Origin: Companilactobacillus nuruki
Lineage (GTDB): Bacteria > Bacillota > Bacilli > Lactobacillales > Lactobacillaceae
Direction: 5' to 3'
DNA: 64,000 nucleotides
Assembly: GCF_002872255.1 (NCBI RefSeq)
Contig: NZ_NIPR01000007.1
Location: 1 to 64,000, forward strand
The notes beneath the pieces are model-generated. The model was not told the origin of the DNA. It saw only the letters and a program-made list of their open reading frames with translations, and ran no database searches. Numbering within the stretch: the first letter of the stretch is position 1; each line of letters opens with the position of its first letter. Positions 33,722-42,436 of the stretch are shown piece after piece. The translations under genes were made by a program, and so were the position numbers.

Positions 33722-34963
33722 TTGGATCGTTTACTAAGAATTACTACAAAAGTATACAGTAGCAAAATTATGCGAATTATTCAGGATACATTGAAGATGA
33801 TGTTTCCTATTATGTTATTAGGTAGTTTTGCTGAGGTAATTAAGATTTGTTTTTTAACGCCGACTGGATTTATGGCATCCATTTTCAAAATTACTGATTG
33901 GCTACCATATTATCGTGGTATAGCTTGGGTGATGGTGGTTACTTTCCACTGTACAATTGATATGATGGCATTATATGGTGCCTTTGGGATGGCTCATTTT
34001 ACTGCCAAAATGTATGGTGAAAAGACATCAATCGCGGGTGCAGTCGGGTTAATGGCCTTTTTGATTATATCTTTTCAACCAACGGATACAGGTATACCTA
34101 ATTTCAATTCAAGATTGATGTCCCAAGGAATGTTATTTTCATTATTTGTTGGTTACTTTTGCGGACGCGTCACAGCTGCTTTAGTAAATCCTAAAAAAGA
34201 TGAGCTTTTTCAAATGATTAAGCCAGTCTCAGTAGTTATTGTATTTTCTGCAATTACCAATGTGTTATTAGGATTCATGGGGAAATTAGATGCGCCAACT
34301 TATGTTGCTAGTTTTGTAACGCAACATACTCAATCCAATGCTCTTTTGTATGTTTTGGGAATGGGAGTATTGACTAATTTCTTATCTTGGATTGCTTTTG
34401 GTGGACCTTTTGTAAACAGTCCAACTTTTAATGATGCACCTTCTTTGGCCAATCTGAATGCAGCTCTTAAGGCAGGATCATCTTGGAATGTTCCGTTTAA
34501 GTTTACTGATACAACTCTATATCATAGTTTTGCTGATTTTGGAGGTACTGGTGTCATTTTGGCTTTAATTATTGCCATATTAATTTTTTCTAAGAAACAA
34601 AATAATCGCTCAGTATCAAAGTGGAGTATTTTTCCAGCTATTTTTAATAGTCATTATTCGATGATGTTAGGTATACCAATACTTTTTAATCCTATTTTTC
34701 TAATACCGTTCATCTTTGCACCATTAATTAATATGTCTATAGCAGCGCTACTTTTATCAATTCGATGGATTCCAGCTGCAGCATATCCTGTACCGTCAGG
34801 AACTCCGGGTCCATTGATTGCCTTTATTGGAACAAATGGTAATTGGTTAGCCTTGATTCTGGGTATCATTTTGATTGCTTTGGACGTAATGATATACATG
34901 CCGTTTGTTAAGTTAGCAGATAGAACTAGTGAAGAGGCAGGCAATGAAGATGAAGAAATTTAA
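33722..34963 (+). CDS. PTS EIIC component, cellobiose/lactose type, orphan
   Basis: This is an integral membrane protein of about 414 residues with the multi-helix pattern and the IPFIFAPLINMSIAA, ARWIPAAAYPVPSGTPGP-like motifs of PTS lactose/cellobiose-family IIC permeases (here SIRWIPAAAYPVP). It would translocate a beta-glucoside or related sugar together with IIA and IIB proteins. Neither partner is encoded nearby, so it must borrow them or does another job. I prefer the TTG at 33722, 8 nt after AAGGGGAG, over the TTG two codons upstream. The next gene starts inside its last codons, indicating a coupled operon with a hydrolase. Confidence 0.82.
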   Translation: MDRLLRITTKVYSSKIMRIIQDTLKMMFPIMLLGSFAEVIKICFLTPTGFMASIFKITDWLPYYRGIAWVMVVTFHCTIDMMALYGAFGMAHFTAKMYGEKTSIAGAVGLMAFLIISFQPTDTGIPNFNSRLMSQGMLFSLFVGYFCGRVTAALVNPKKDELFQMIKPVSVVIVFSAITNVLLGFMGKLDAPTYVASFVTQHTQSNALLYVLGMGVLTNFLSWIAFGGPFVNSPTFNDAPSLANLNAALKAGSSWNVPFKFTDTTLYHSFADFGGTGVILALIIAILIFSKKQNNRSVSKWSIFPAIFNSHYSMMLGIPILFNPIFLIPFIFAPLINMSIAALLLSIRWIPAAAYPVPSGTPGPLIAFIGTNGNWLALILGIILIALDVMIYMPFVKLADRTSEEAGNEDEEI

Positions 34964-35825
34964 AAAATGGATTTGGACAATTATTGGAGTAGTCTTATCA
35001 TTTGTATTGATTTTTATGTCACTTGCTTGGTCTAGAGAGAATGTTTCAGACTTAATGAAGTGGCATAATTCTAAAATGTCACCGGTCATTATGATTCCTG
35101 GAAGTTCTGCTACAGTTAATAGATTCGATAGTTTAGTTAAGAAACTAAATAATGGTAAGAAAAATCCTCATAGTTTGTTAAAGGTTAAAGTTACAAATGA
35201 TGATAAATTACACTTTACGGGTCAGATTCGTCAGGGTGATAATGAACCAATAATCGTAGTTGGTTTCGAAAATAATCATGATGGCTATAGTAATATTAAA
35301 CAACAGGCCAGACGTTTTAATATTGCTTTCAAAGCGTTATCAAATGAATATAAATTTAATAATTTTAAAGCGATTGGACATTCTAATGGTGGATTGATTT
35401 ATACAGCCTTTTTAGAGAAATATTATTCTCAGTATTCTTCTCGAATTGAAATAAAAAAGTTAATGACTATCGGATCACCTTATAATTTCAATGAAAAGTC
35501 TGTTCATCATAAAACTCAGATGTTGTCGGACTTTATCGATGATCGTAAGAAACTGCCAAGTAATTTGGATGTTTATGTTGTTGCTGGTACAGAAACTTAT
35601 AATTCCGACGGATTAGTTCCTTTAGGTAGTGTTATGGCTGGAAAATATATTTATCAAGGACGGGTAAAGCATTATACGACGGTTTCGGTTTCGGGCTCGG
35701 ATGCCCAGCATTCTGACTTACCACAGAATAATCAGATAATTGATTTAATTAATCGATATATTTTGGATAGTGAACAACAGAATATGAGAAATAATCGTAA
35801 TACACCTAATTTAAATAGAAAGTAA
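34944..35825 (+). CDS. Membrane-anchored alpha/beta hydrolase, DUF915 type
   Basis: This is a 293-residue protein with an N-terminal transmembrane anchor (about 8-28) and an extracellular alpha/beta-hydrolase domain of the DUF915 group common in lactobacilli. It has the oxyanion-side IPGSSA, the nucleophile elbow G-H-S-N-G-G with S147, the acid in DGLVPLGS and a His in DAQHSDLP. The substrate is unknown. The ATG at 34944 lies inside the EIIC gene (overlap 20 nt), with AGAGG 6 nt upstream. Coupling to a sugar permease suggests the ester or glycoconjugate it cleaves might supply that permease, which is speculation. Confidence 0.83.
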   Translation: MKMKKFKKWIWTIIGVVLSFVLIFMSLAWSRENVSDLMKWHNSKMSPVIMIPGSSATVNRFDSLVKKLNNGKKNPHSLLKVKVTNDDKLHFTGQIRQGDNEPIIVVGFENNHDGYSNIKQQARRFNIAFKALSNEYKFNNFKAIGHSNGGLIYTAFLEKYYSQYSSRIEIKKLMTIGSPYNFNEKSVHHKTQMLSDFIDDRKKLPSNLDVYVVAGTETYNSDGLVPLGSVMAGKYIYQGRVKHYTTVSVSGSDAQHSDLPQNNQIIDLINRYILDSEQQNMRNNRNTPNLNRK

Positions 35826-35826
35826 A

Positions 35827-35866
35827 AAGAGAGCTGGCAATCAGAATTGATTGCTGGCTCTCTTTG
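35827..35866. terminator. Convergent terminator
   Basis: AAAGAGAGCTGGCAATCA pairs with TGATTGCTGGCTCTCTTT through two wobbles. T-runs on both strands let it serve the hydrolase operon and the NADH oxidase gene. Confidence 0.85.
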
Positions 35867-35877
35867 TTAAACAGTAT

Positions 35878-37236
35878 TTATTTTTGATTTTGATAATCAA
35901 ATTCTTTATCAACTGCGGCCTGGGCAACTAAGTTTAGATAATTAAATGGTTCATCAAAATTTGGAGAGAATAACATATCAACATATGCCATCTCATCAAT
36001 AGTATTTTTATTTTGAATAAGAACAGACACGGTGTTAGCTGATTGAGCAACTTCATAAGAACTCATTAATTGAATGCCTAAAACACGACGACTCTTACGA
36101 TCATAGATTAACTCAATATTAATTTTTTCATTAGTGGGCATAAAATCTGGTCGGTAATTGCCTTGATAGTAGACATGATGAGCATCAAAATTGGCTTTTT
36201 TAGCTGCGGAATAGGTTAATCCTGAACAAGCTATAGTCTTTCCAAAAATAAGCATGCCAGCGGTGGCCTGTGTTCCCATAGATTTTAGTCTGTGTTGGAA
36301 AAGATTCATTCCGGCAAGTGTTCCTTGACGAATAGCATGTGAAGCCAAAGGAATATATTGAGATTTTGACATGAGATTATGATGAACTTCAGTTACATCA
36401 CCGGCAGCGAAGATATCAGGATCAGATGTCTCCATATAAGAGTTAGTAATAATAGCGCCATTATCGGATAATTTAACCTGTCCCTTTAACAAGTCCGATT
36501 GAGGTAATACACCTGGACAAATGGCAACCATGTCAAACTGGTATTTATTATCAGAAGTAGTTACTTCTATTCTATTGTCTGAAGTATCTTCAAAACGAGT
36601 TACTTTTGAATCGGTAATTACATTAACTCCATTTGATCTTAGTAACTTTCCAATTTGTTGGGACATATTTTCATCCATATATTCATTAAGAAGCCTTGAA
36701 TTTTTTTGAAACAAAGTTACTTCATGACCTGATTTAATAAATCCTTCGGCTAATTCGACGCCTGCATACCCACCACCTAAAATGGCAATTTGTTTGCAAT
36801 CTTGAGCGGATTTATACAATCTGTCAGCTTGAGCATAGGTTTTGCATAACATTACTTTGGGATTTTCAATTCCAGGAATAACAGGAATTGTTGTTCTTGA
36901 ACCAGTTGCGATAATTAATTTATCATAATGGTCGTTTAATAATTCTTTTGTTTGAAGGTTTTGGACAAAGATTGTGTGATCTTTAGCATTTACTTCAATT
37001 ACATCGTATTGCATTCGCATGTTGACACCCTGATCAATAAACTCAGTTGGATCAGTTGAAAGGGTGTCTTTTAGGTCTTTAACGGTACCACCGATATGTA
37101 GGTAAGTAGCACAGGATAAATATGATATATCAGCGTGTCGTTCATATACTGTAATGTCAGCTTCGGGATAATATTTTAAACATTGTCTCATGGCCGAGAT
37201 ACCAGCATGTGTACATCCAATGATGATTACTTTCAT
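35878..37236 (-). CDS. FAD-dependent NADH oxidase / CoA-disulfide reductase family
   Basis: This 452-residue flavoprotein of the pyridine nucleotide-disulfide oxidoreductase class has an N-terminal FAD-binding strand (KVIIIGCTHAG) and the single redox-active Cys42 in YLSCATYL that marks the NADH oxidase (water-forming)/CoA-disulfide reductase group. The NAD-binding GGGYAGVELAEGF and the second FAD motif FAAGDVTEV follow. In lactobacilli these enzymes reduce O2 to water and regenerate NAD+. The ribosome binding site before the ATG is weak. It is divergent from the EAL gene. Which electron acceptor it prefers cannot be read from the sequence. Confidence 0.9.
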   Translation of the reverse strand: MKVIIIGCTHAGISAMRQCLKYYPEADITVYERHADISYLSCATYLHIGGTVKDLKDTLSTDPTEFIDQGVNMRMQYDVIEVNAKDHTIFVQNLQTKELLNDHYDKLIIATGSRTTIPVIPGIENPKVMLCKTYAQADRLYKSAQDCKQIAILGGGYAGVELAEGFIKSGHEVTLFQKNSRLLNEYMDENMSQQIGKLLRSNGVNVITDSKVTRFEDTSDNRIEVTTSDNKYQFDMVAICPGVLPQSDLLKGQVKLSDNGAIITNSYMETSDPDIFAAGDVTEVHHNLMSKSQYIPLASHAIRQGTLAGMNLFQHRLKSMGTQATAGMLIFGKTIACSGLTYSAAKKANFDAHHVYYQGNYRPDFMPTNEKINIELIYDRKSRRVLGIQLMSSYEVAQSANTVSVLIQNKNTIDEMAYVDMLFSPNFDEPFNYLNLVAQAAVDKEFDYQNQK

Positions 37237-37389
37237 TAATTTATCACGACTTTTCTATATAAAAGATAAATATTTTTTGTATTTATCGCTAATTTTCTAA
37301 TTAGAGTATACTGAGAGTATATACCAATTTTTATTAAATTTGTAATAGATTGGGACTTTAATTTGACTTAATTATTGAGGATAAGAATA

Positions 37390-38079
37390 TTGAAAACAGT
37401 TTATAGATATTTTGTACAACCACAGATGGATATTAGAACTCATGCAATATTTGGATACGAACTTTTGATGAAAAAATTGACCCCAGAAGGTTGGCGTTTA
37501 CCAGAATCTTTTGCGGCAATTGATTTACATACGGTTTCGGATTTGTTAATAAAAACTACCAAGATATTAGGGACGAAAGTTGAGTACTGTTCTGTAAATG
37601 TTAGTAGAGAGCAATTGATGGACACAGAAATGACTCAAGCTCTTATTAAAAGCCAGTTGCAAATCTATCCAACTAAGTTAGTAGTGGAATTAACTGAGGA
37701 AGAGGGACCCCGTAATTATTTGGATATTACCTTAATACCACATCTACGAAATTTTATGGAACATGGTATGCAAATATCTTTAGATGACGTGGGGACTGGG
37801 GATAATGATTTTAACAACATACGTGACTTTTTGCCACTGGCCTCGGAAATGAAATTTGCATTACAAAATTTTAGGAGTCTTAAAGATCATCATATTCATG
37901 AAAAATTACTTGGTTGGCAAGAGATTAGTCAAAAATATGGTTTACGTTTAATTTTAGAGGGCGTAGAAGATAAAAAAGACGAAGAAATGATTAATAAATT
38001 AGGCATAAATTTAAGACAAGGCTATTACTATGGCAAACCAGAGTTATTAAAATTACCAGGTGATCCTTCAAATATGTAG
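37390..38079 (+). CDS. EAL-domain protein (cyclic-di-GMP phosphodiesterase-like)
   Basis: This 229-residue protein is one EAL domain with no sensor or GGDEF part. The signature glutamate is present (GYELL), as are NVS, ELTEEE, DDVGTG, EGVE and QGYYYGKP, which supply most metal and substrate ligands. The usual KID strand reads MKFAL, so one conserved Asp is missing and activity is uncertain. The TTG at 37390 has GAGGA 8 nt upstream and is preferred over a TTG five codons earlier. There is no diguanylate cyclase in the window. The role could be c-di-GMP breakdown or binding. Confidence 0.8.
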   Translation: MKTVYRYFVQPQMDIRTHAIFGYELLMKKLTPEGWRLPESFAAIDLHTVSDLLIKTTKILGTKVEYCSVNVSREQLMDTEMTQALIKSQLQIYPTKLVVELTEEEGPRNYLDITLIPHLRNFMEHGMQISLDDVGTGDNDFNNIRDFLPLASEMKFALQNFRSLKDHHIHEKLLGWQEISQKYGLRLILEGVEDKKDEEMINKLGINLRQGYYYGKPELLKLPGDPSNM

Positions 38080-38148
38080 ATATATATTTTTCTAAGTGAT
38101 TGTGATAATATGATGGCTCATCATATATTAATTGAAAGAAGAAAATTT

Positions 38149-38637
38149 ATGCGCTGGTTACCTTTGATTATAATTCTTGTTTTGATTGCAGGTGGTGGGT
38201 TGTTAGCCGCTAATAATATTAAGGAACCAGACAAACGTCGTTGGACCTTAGTAAGTCTAGCCTATATGGCAGGCCTAGGTGTAATATTGTTTACACCTAT
38301 TTCTTTTAATGGATTGTCAGTTTATGTTATGCCAGCGGGAGTTGGACGAGTGAATTATACTCGGTTATATTTACATGGGGCTGGTTTTATTGAGAATATA
38401 ATTTTAACAATGCCTTTGGGTTTTATGATTAAAAAAATTTTTCATCAAATACCAATCAGCATAGTAGGATTATTGGGCTTGGTAATCGGTGGAGGAATTG
38501 AATTAGCTCAGTATTATATGTCTCAATATTGGCTGATCAATCGAAGTAGTGATATTAATGATATCATTGCTAATGCGTTGGGTATTTTGGTTGGTGGAAT
38601 ACTAGTGGTTATTTACAAAACAATAAAAGAAAATTAA
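38149..38637 (+). CDS. VanZ-family membrane protein (first copy)
   Basis: This 162-residue VanZ-like protein has four or five transmembrane segments and the family motifs NIILTMPLGFMI, GGGIELAQYYM and RSSDINDIIANALGILVG. VanZ in enterococci raises teicoplanin resistance by an unknown route. Chromosomal relatives have unclear functions. The ATG at 38149 gives an N-terminus MRWLPLI that matches the second copy at 42437-42955. A frame open from 38110 adds a polar stretch without a ribosome binding site. GAAAGAAG serves as a weak site. Confidence 0.83.
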   Translation: MRWLPLIIILVLIAGGGLLAANNIKEPDKRRWTLVSLAYMAGLGVILFTPISFNGLSVYVMPAGVGRVNYTRLYLHGAGFIENIILTMPLGFMIKKIFHQIPISIVGLLGLVIGGGIELAQYYMSQYWLINRSSDINDIIANALGILVGGILVVIYKTIKEN

Positions 38638-38651
38638 CGTAATCGTTTTCA
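38638..38651 (+). promoter_or_regulatory. Possible cre site before the HAD gene
   Basis: CGTAATCGTTTTCA differs from the CcpA cre consensus at one position. A TATAAT box follows at 38674-38679, about 30 nt before the HAD gene, but no convincing -35 is visible. Confidence 0.35.
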
Positions 38652-38703
38652 AAAAAACTGCTACAATGGTATATATAATCAATATATACGTGAGGAAATA
38701 GTG

Positions 38704-39522
38704 ATGCCAAAATATTTAGTTTTTATGGATTTAGATGGAACTCTTTTAAATAGTGATCACAAGAGTGTTTCGGCTCGAACTAAGGCAACGATTGAACAAT
38801 TGCAAAGTCAAGATGTGATGTTTTATATTTCCACGGGAAGAATGTATGAGTTAGCAAAAATCACTCGTAATTTACTAAATCCTGATGTTAATTTAATTAC
38901 GTCGAATGGTGCTGTTTTTGATGGTTCTAAAGGGCGAGAGGTTATAAAAATGGGTAATGAGGCTGTTGAGTTGGCTTATTCAATTTCTCATCGAAATAAA
39001 ATGCCAATGATGCTATTTACTCCAGAAGCTGCCTATTTTACTGAGAAGATTCCTCATTTTATTGCCCAAAACGCGGGCAATTTCGATGAATCTTTTGGTT
39101 ATCGAGAAATTAATAGTTTGAGTGAATTGAAAGAGGTCGAAAATAAGATTACCAACGGTGTCTTACTTAGTCGTGGGGATGATGTTGAACTAGAAAAAGC
39201 CAAACAAGAATTGATCGCTAGTGATCTGCTAGAAGTATCATCGTCTGGTCTTGACAACATTGAAATGATTCCCTTGAAAACTGACAAGGGAACAGCCGTA
39301 AGAATTATTCAACAAGAACGTCATATTGATGCTTGTCATACTTTTGTTTTTGGTGATGGGATGAATGATGTAGGTATGATGAAAGAAGCAAATATGTCAG
39401 TAGCAATGGGAAATGCTTTACGAGAAGTAAAACAAACGGCCAATTATGTAACTGATACTAATGCTAATGATGGATTAGCGGTTTTCTTGGAAGATTATTT
39501 CCAAAATCATCCTTTAAAATAA
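38704..39522 (+). CDS. Cof-type HAD hydrolase (sugar-phosphate phosphatase)
   Basis: This 272-residue HAD IIB phosphatase has motif I FMDLDGTLL with D9 and D11, a large cap in the middle, motif III lysine in LKTDKGTAV and motif IV FGDGMNDVGM. Family members dephosphorylate sugar phosphates, flavin or pyridoxal phosphate, and the substrate is not predictable here. AGGA lies 7 nt before the ATG at 38704, rather than the GTG one codon earlier. A terminator follows. Confidence 0.9.
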   Translation: MPKYLVFMDLDGTLLNSDHKSVSARTKATIEQLQSQDVMFYISTGRMYELAKITRNLLNPDVNLITSNGAVFDGSKGREVIKMGNEAVELAYSISHRNKMPMMLFTPEAAYFTEKIPHFIAQNAGNFDESFGYREINSLSELKEVENKITNGVLLSRGDDVELEKAKQELIASDLLEVSSSGLDNIEMIPLKTDKGTAVRIIQQERHIDACHTFVFGDGMNDVGMMKEANMSVAMGNALREVKQTANYVTDTNANDGLAVFLEDYFQNHPLK

Positions 39523-39534
39523 GAATTTTAAATT

Positions 39535-39577
39535 AAAACTTACTTTCTACTATAATATAGGAAGCAAGTTTTTTTAA
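39535..39577 (+). terminator. Terminator of the HAD gene
   Basis: AAAACTTACTTTCTA pairs imperfectly with TAGGAAGCAAGTTTT, followed by T residues. Confidence 0.7.
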
Positions 39578-39593
39578 TTATTATAAATATTTC

Positions 39594-39622
39594 TTGCAAG
39601 GCTCTTAAATTGCCCGTATAAT
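39594..39622 (+). promoter_or_regulatory. Promoter of the ABC-F gene
   Basis: TTGCAA (39594-39599), a 17-nt spacer and TATAAT (39617-39622) sit about 40 nt before the start codon. Confidence 0.75.
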
Positions 39623-39660
39623 GCTTGCTAGACTACATTGAAGAAATGAGGAATATATAT

Positions 39661-41283
39661 TTGATTACTGTTAGTGATGTTAGTTTGCACTTTGCTGATC
39701 GAAAATTATTTGAAGATGTAAATATCAAATTTGCACCAGGTAATTGCTATGGTTTAATAGGTGCAAATGGTGCCGGTAAATCAACCTTTTTGAAGGTATT
39801 ATCAGGTGAAATAACTCCTTCCACAGGTACTGTAAAATTAGGACCTAATGAAAGATTAGCAACGTTGAAGCAAAACCATTTTGATTACGATGACTATACA
39901 GTCATGGAAACGGTCATCATGGGTCATACAGATTTGTATAAGATTATGCAAGAAAAAGATGCTATTTATGCTAAACCAGATTTTAATGAAGCAGATGGTA
40001 TTAAAGCCGCCGAATTAGAATCAGAGTTTGCTGAAAAAGGTGGTTGGGAAGCCGAAGGTGAAGCTTCTCAAATGTTGCAAGGGTTAAATATTCCTGAAAG
40101 TTTACATCAAGAAAAAATGTCCACTTTAACTGCGGGACAAAAAATCAAAGTATTATTGGCTCAGGCTTTGTTTGGTAAACCTGATGTTTTACTATTAGAT
40201 GAACCTACTAATGGACTGGATGTCGATTCAATCGATTGGTTAGAAGAATTTTTAATAAATTTTGAAAATACTGTCATAGTTGTATCTCATGACCGTTATT
40301 TCTTGAACAAGGTTTGTACCTATATGGCTGATCTTGATTATAGCAAGATTCAATTATACGCTGGTAATTATGATTTTTGGTTACAATCATCACAATTAGC
40401 TCAACAAATGATGCAAGATCAAAATGCTAAAAAAGAAGAAAAAATCAAAGAATTACAAGATTTTATCGCTCGTTTCTCAGCCAATGCATCCAAGTCAAAA
40501 CAAGCAACTTCACGTAAAAAAATGCTTGATAAAATAACATTAGATGACATTCAACCAAGTTCAAGACGTTATCCATTTATCAAATTTGTACCTAATCGCG
40601 AAATTGGGAATGATTTATTACAGGTTGATAATTTATCTGTTACTATCGATGGTAAACAGATTTTAAAGAATGTTAGTTTTATTTTAAACAAAGATGACAA
40701 AGTGGCGTTTCTGGCCAAGAATGATATGATAACAACTGCCTTGTTTAAGGTTTTAACTGGTGAAATAATTCCTGATTCAGGAACGATAACTTGGGGGGTA
40801 ACTACAAGCCAAGCATATCTTCCTAAAGACTTTAATGAAATGTTCGATGAAGAAACACCGATTATTGATTGGCTACGTCAATTTGCTGAAAAGGGTGAAG
40901 ATGACGATACTTTCTTGCGTGGTTTCTTAGGACGGATGTTGTTCTCTGGAGATGACGTTACCAAAATGGTTAATGTCTTATCTGGTGGTGAAAAGGTTCG
41001 TGTCATGTTATCTAAGATGATGTTATTAAAGGCCAACGTATTATTATTAGATGATCCAACTAATCACTTGGATTTGGAATCAATTACTGCTTTAAATGAT
41101 GGTTTGATCGATTATAAAGGCTCAATTCTCTTTGCCTCACATGATCATCAATTTATCCAAACAATTGCTAATCGTTTGATTTATTTAACTGAAAATGGAG
41201 TAGTTGATCGTGCAGATACAACATATGATGAATTTCGTAGTAATGCACAAGTTGAACAACAAATTACTGAATTAGATAAGTAA
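39661..41283 (+). CDS. ABC-F ATPase, YbiT-like
   Basis: This 541-residue cytosolic protein has two ABC ATPase cassettes and no membrane part, as in ribosome-associated ABC-F translation factors. Cassette 1 has GANGAGKST, LTAGQKIKVLLAQ and LLDEPTNGLD. The linker (about 240-310) is rich in Lys/Gln and helical. Cassette 2 has LSGGEKVRVMLSK and LLDDPTNHLD, but its P-loop is degenerate (AKNDMITTA in place of GxxGxGK[ST]). The YbiT group fits this architecture. The TTG at 39661 has GAGGA 8 nt upstream. It may rescue stalled ribosomes or confer antibiotic tolerance, and nothing here decides between them. Confidence 0.88.
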   Translation: MITVSDVSLHFADRKLFEDVNIKFAPGNCYGLIGANGAGKSTFLKVLSGEITPSTGTVKLGPNERLATLKQNHFDYDDYTVMETVIMGHTDLYKIMQEKDAIYAKPDFNEADGIKAAELESEFAEKGGWEAEGEASQMLQGLNIPESLHQEKMSTLTAGQKIKVLLAQALFGKPDVLLLDEPTNGLDVDSIDWLEEFLINFENTVIVVSHDRYFLNKVCTYMADLDYSKIQLYAGNYDFWLQSSQLAQQMMQDQNAKKEEKIKELQDFIARFSANASKSKQATSRKKMLDKITLDDIQPSSRRYPFIKFVPNREIGNDLLQVDNLSVTIDGKQILKNVSFILNKDDKVAFLAKNDMITTALFKVLTGEIIPDSGTITWGVTTSQAYLPKDFNEMFDEETPIIDWLRQFAEKGEDDDTFLRGFLGRMLFSGDDVTKMVNVLSGGEKVRVMLSKMMLLKANVLLLDDPTNHLDLESITALNDGLIDYKGSILFASHDHQFIQTIANRLIYLTENGVVDRADTTYDEFRSNAQVEQQITELDK

Positions 41284-41337
41284 AAAATGGAATTATACAT
41301 TCTCCTGCTGGGGAAGATTATAATTCCATTTTTTTAT
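41284..41337. terminator. Convergent terminator
   Basis: AAAAAATGGAATTATA pairs with TATAATTCCATTTTTT, with TTCTCC/GGGGAA above. It serves the ABC-F gene and the rhodanese-like gene. Confidence 0.9.
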
Positions 41338-41696
41338 AATGTTTCCATTGGTAAATTCATACCTTTCCAACCTTCAAGTGCACCAGCTAATTCGAATGCT
41401 TGAAAATCAGCTGAGAGCAATGTAAGTAATGCCATTTTTCCCAATGTTGTACCACCAGTCCAGTCATAGACAACATATATTTTATCCTTATTTAATTCGT
41501 CCAAATGGTTTGCCAAATCTTTGGCAGGCATGGCAATTGCACCTTTTATTTGTTCTTTTTTAACTTGTGCGGGAGCATTACGCACATCAAGGATTACATA
41601 GGGTGAGTCCGCTTTTTTAATGCTATTTAAAACTGTCATATGATCAATGTAGAGGCTTAAATATGTTTCAAGTAGTTCAATTTTCTTTGTTTGCAT
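41334..41696 (-). CDS. Rhodanese-fold protein lacking the active-site cysteine
   Basis: This 120-residue single-domain rhodanese-like protein has the CH2A-type strand YVILDVRNAPAQ, IKGAIAMPAKDL and the C-terminal AGALEGWKGMNLP, all typical. The loop that normally holds the catalytic cysteine (VYC-W) reads VVYDWTGGTTLGK, with Asp instead of Cys, so sulfur transfer is not expected. It starts 2 nt after the stop of the MarR-type gene and would be co-transcribed with it. It may bind or sense rather than catalyse. The overall family call is firm. Confidence 0.85.
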   Translation of the reverse strand: MQTKKIELLETYLSLYIDHMTVLNSIKKADSPYVILDVRNAPAQVKKEQIKGAIAMPAKDLANHLDELNKDKIYVVYDWTGGTTLGKMALLTLLSADFQAFELAGALEGWKGMNLPMETL

Positions 41697-41698
41697 AA

Positions 41699-42220
41699 TT
41701 ATTTTTCCATTTCTGAAGCAAATTTTTGAGTATTTTTTTGAATCTTTGAAAGTAGATATGTAAATTGTTTTATTTCCTCATTAGTGAGGGAACTAAACAA
41801 TTGATTAACAGTATTAAAATTCTTTGGTAAGAACTTTTCTAAAATCTTGGAACCCTTTGTAGTGAGTTGAACGGGGATCGATCGTTTGTCAGTAGTTGAA
41901 GAACTCTTGATAATCCAACCTTTTGTTTCCATTGCCTTAAGCAATTTGCTGACGGTAGCGCGAGTTGCACCTAATTTTTCGGAAATAACTGAAGGCAATA
42001 GTTCATGATTAGAAGCATTTTTTAAAAACATCAAAATAATAAAACGTGATTCACTTAAATCATTTTCATTCAAAATACTGTCATAAACCTTTTGCATATT
42101 ACGATATGTCCATTGAAAATTTAGAAATAACTCAACATTTGTTGAATCATTTTTAGAAATACCATTCATAAGCTGAATACGCTGATTACTAGGCCTATCA
42201 ACAAAACTAAATTTTTCCAT
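41699..42220 (-). CDS. MarR-family transcriptional regulator
   Basis: This 173-residue winged-helix regulator has helices around RFIILMFLKN, the recognition part SEKLGATRATVSKLLKAMETKGWI and the wing KSSSTTDKRSIPVQLTTKG, which has the D-x-R of MarR proteins. The extra N-terminal 25 residues are polar. AGGAG lies 7 nt before the ATG. A TTGACA-17-GATACT promoter and the palindrome TTAGCCAGCTAA lie just upstream, so autoregulation is likely. It is coupled to the rhodanese-like gene. Confidence 0.9.
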   Translation of the reverse strand: MEKFSFVDRPSNQRIQLMNGISKNDSTNVELFLNFQWTYRNMQKVYDSILNENDLSESRFIILMFLKNASNHELLPSVISEKLGATRATVSKLLKAMETKGWIIKSSSTTDKRSIPVQLTTKGSKILEKFLPKNFNTVNQLFSSLTNEEIKQFTYLLSKIQKNTQKFASEMEK

Positions 42221-42240
42221 GTTCTAACTCCTTTTTATGA

Positions 42241-42291
42241 TTAGCCAGCTAACTACTTTTGAAGTATCTTACATTTAAAATAGAATGTCAA
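42241..42291 (-). promoter_or_regulatory. marR promoter with operator palindrome
   Basis: On the minus strand TTGACA (42291-42286) and GATACT (42268-42263) are 17 nt apart. The perfect palindrome TTAGCCAGCTAA (42241-42252) begins about 10 nt after the -10, where a bound repressor would block initiation. Confidence 0.7.
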
Positions 42292-42436
42292 TAGATCATA
42301 GTAAAAAAATATTTCTTTCTTCACATTTATCGAGGAAAAATCAAAGTTTTTTAAGCTTGTTTAAATAAAGTGATTGTAAGATGTAACTATTAAATCAATT
42401 AAGAATTTAAATCCAATATAAAAAGTCAAAGGAGTG

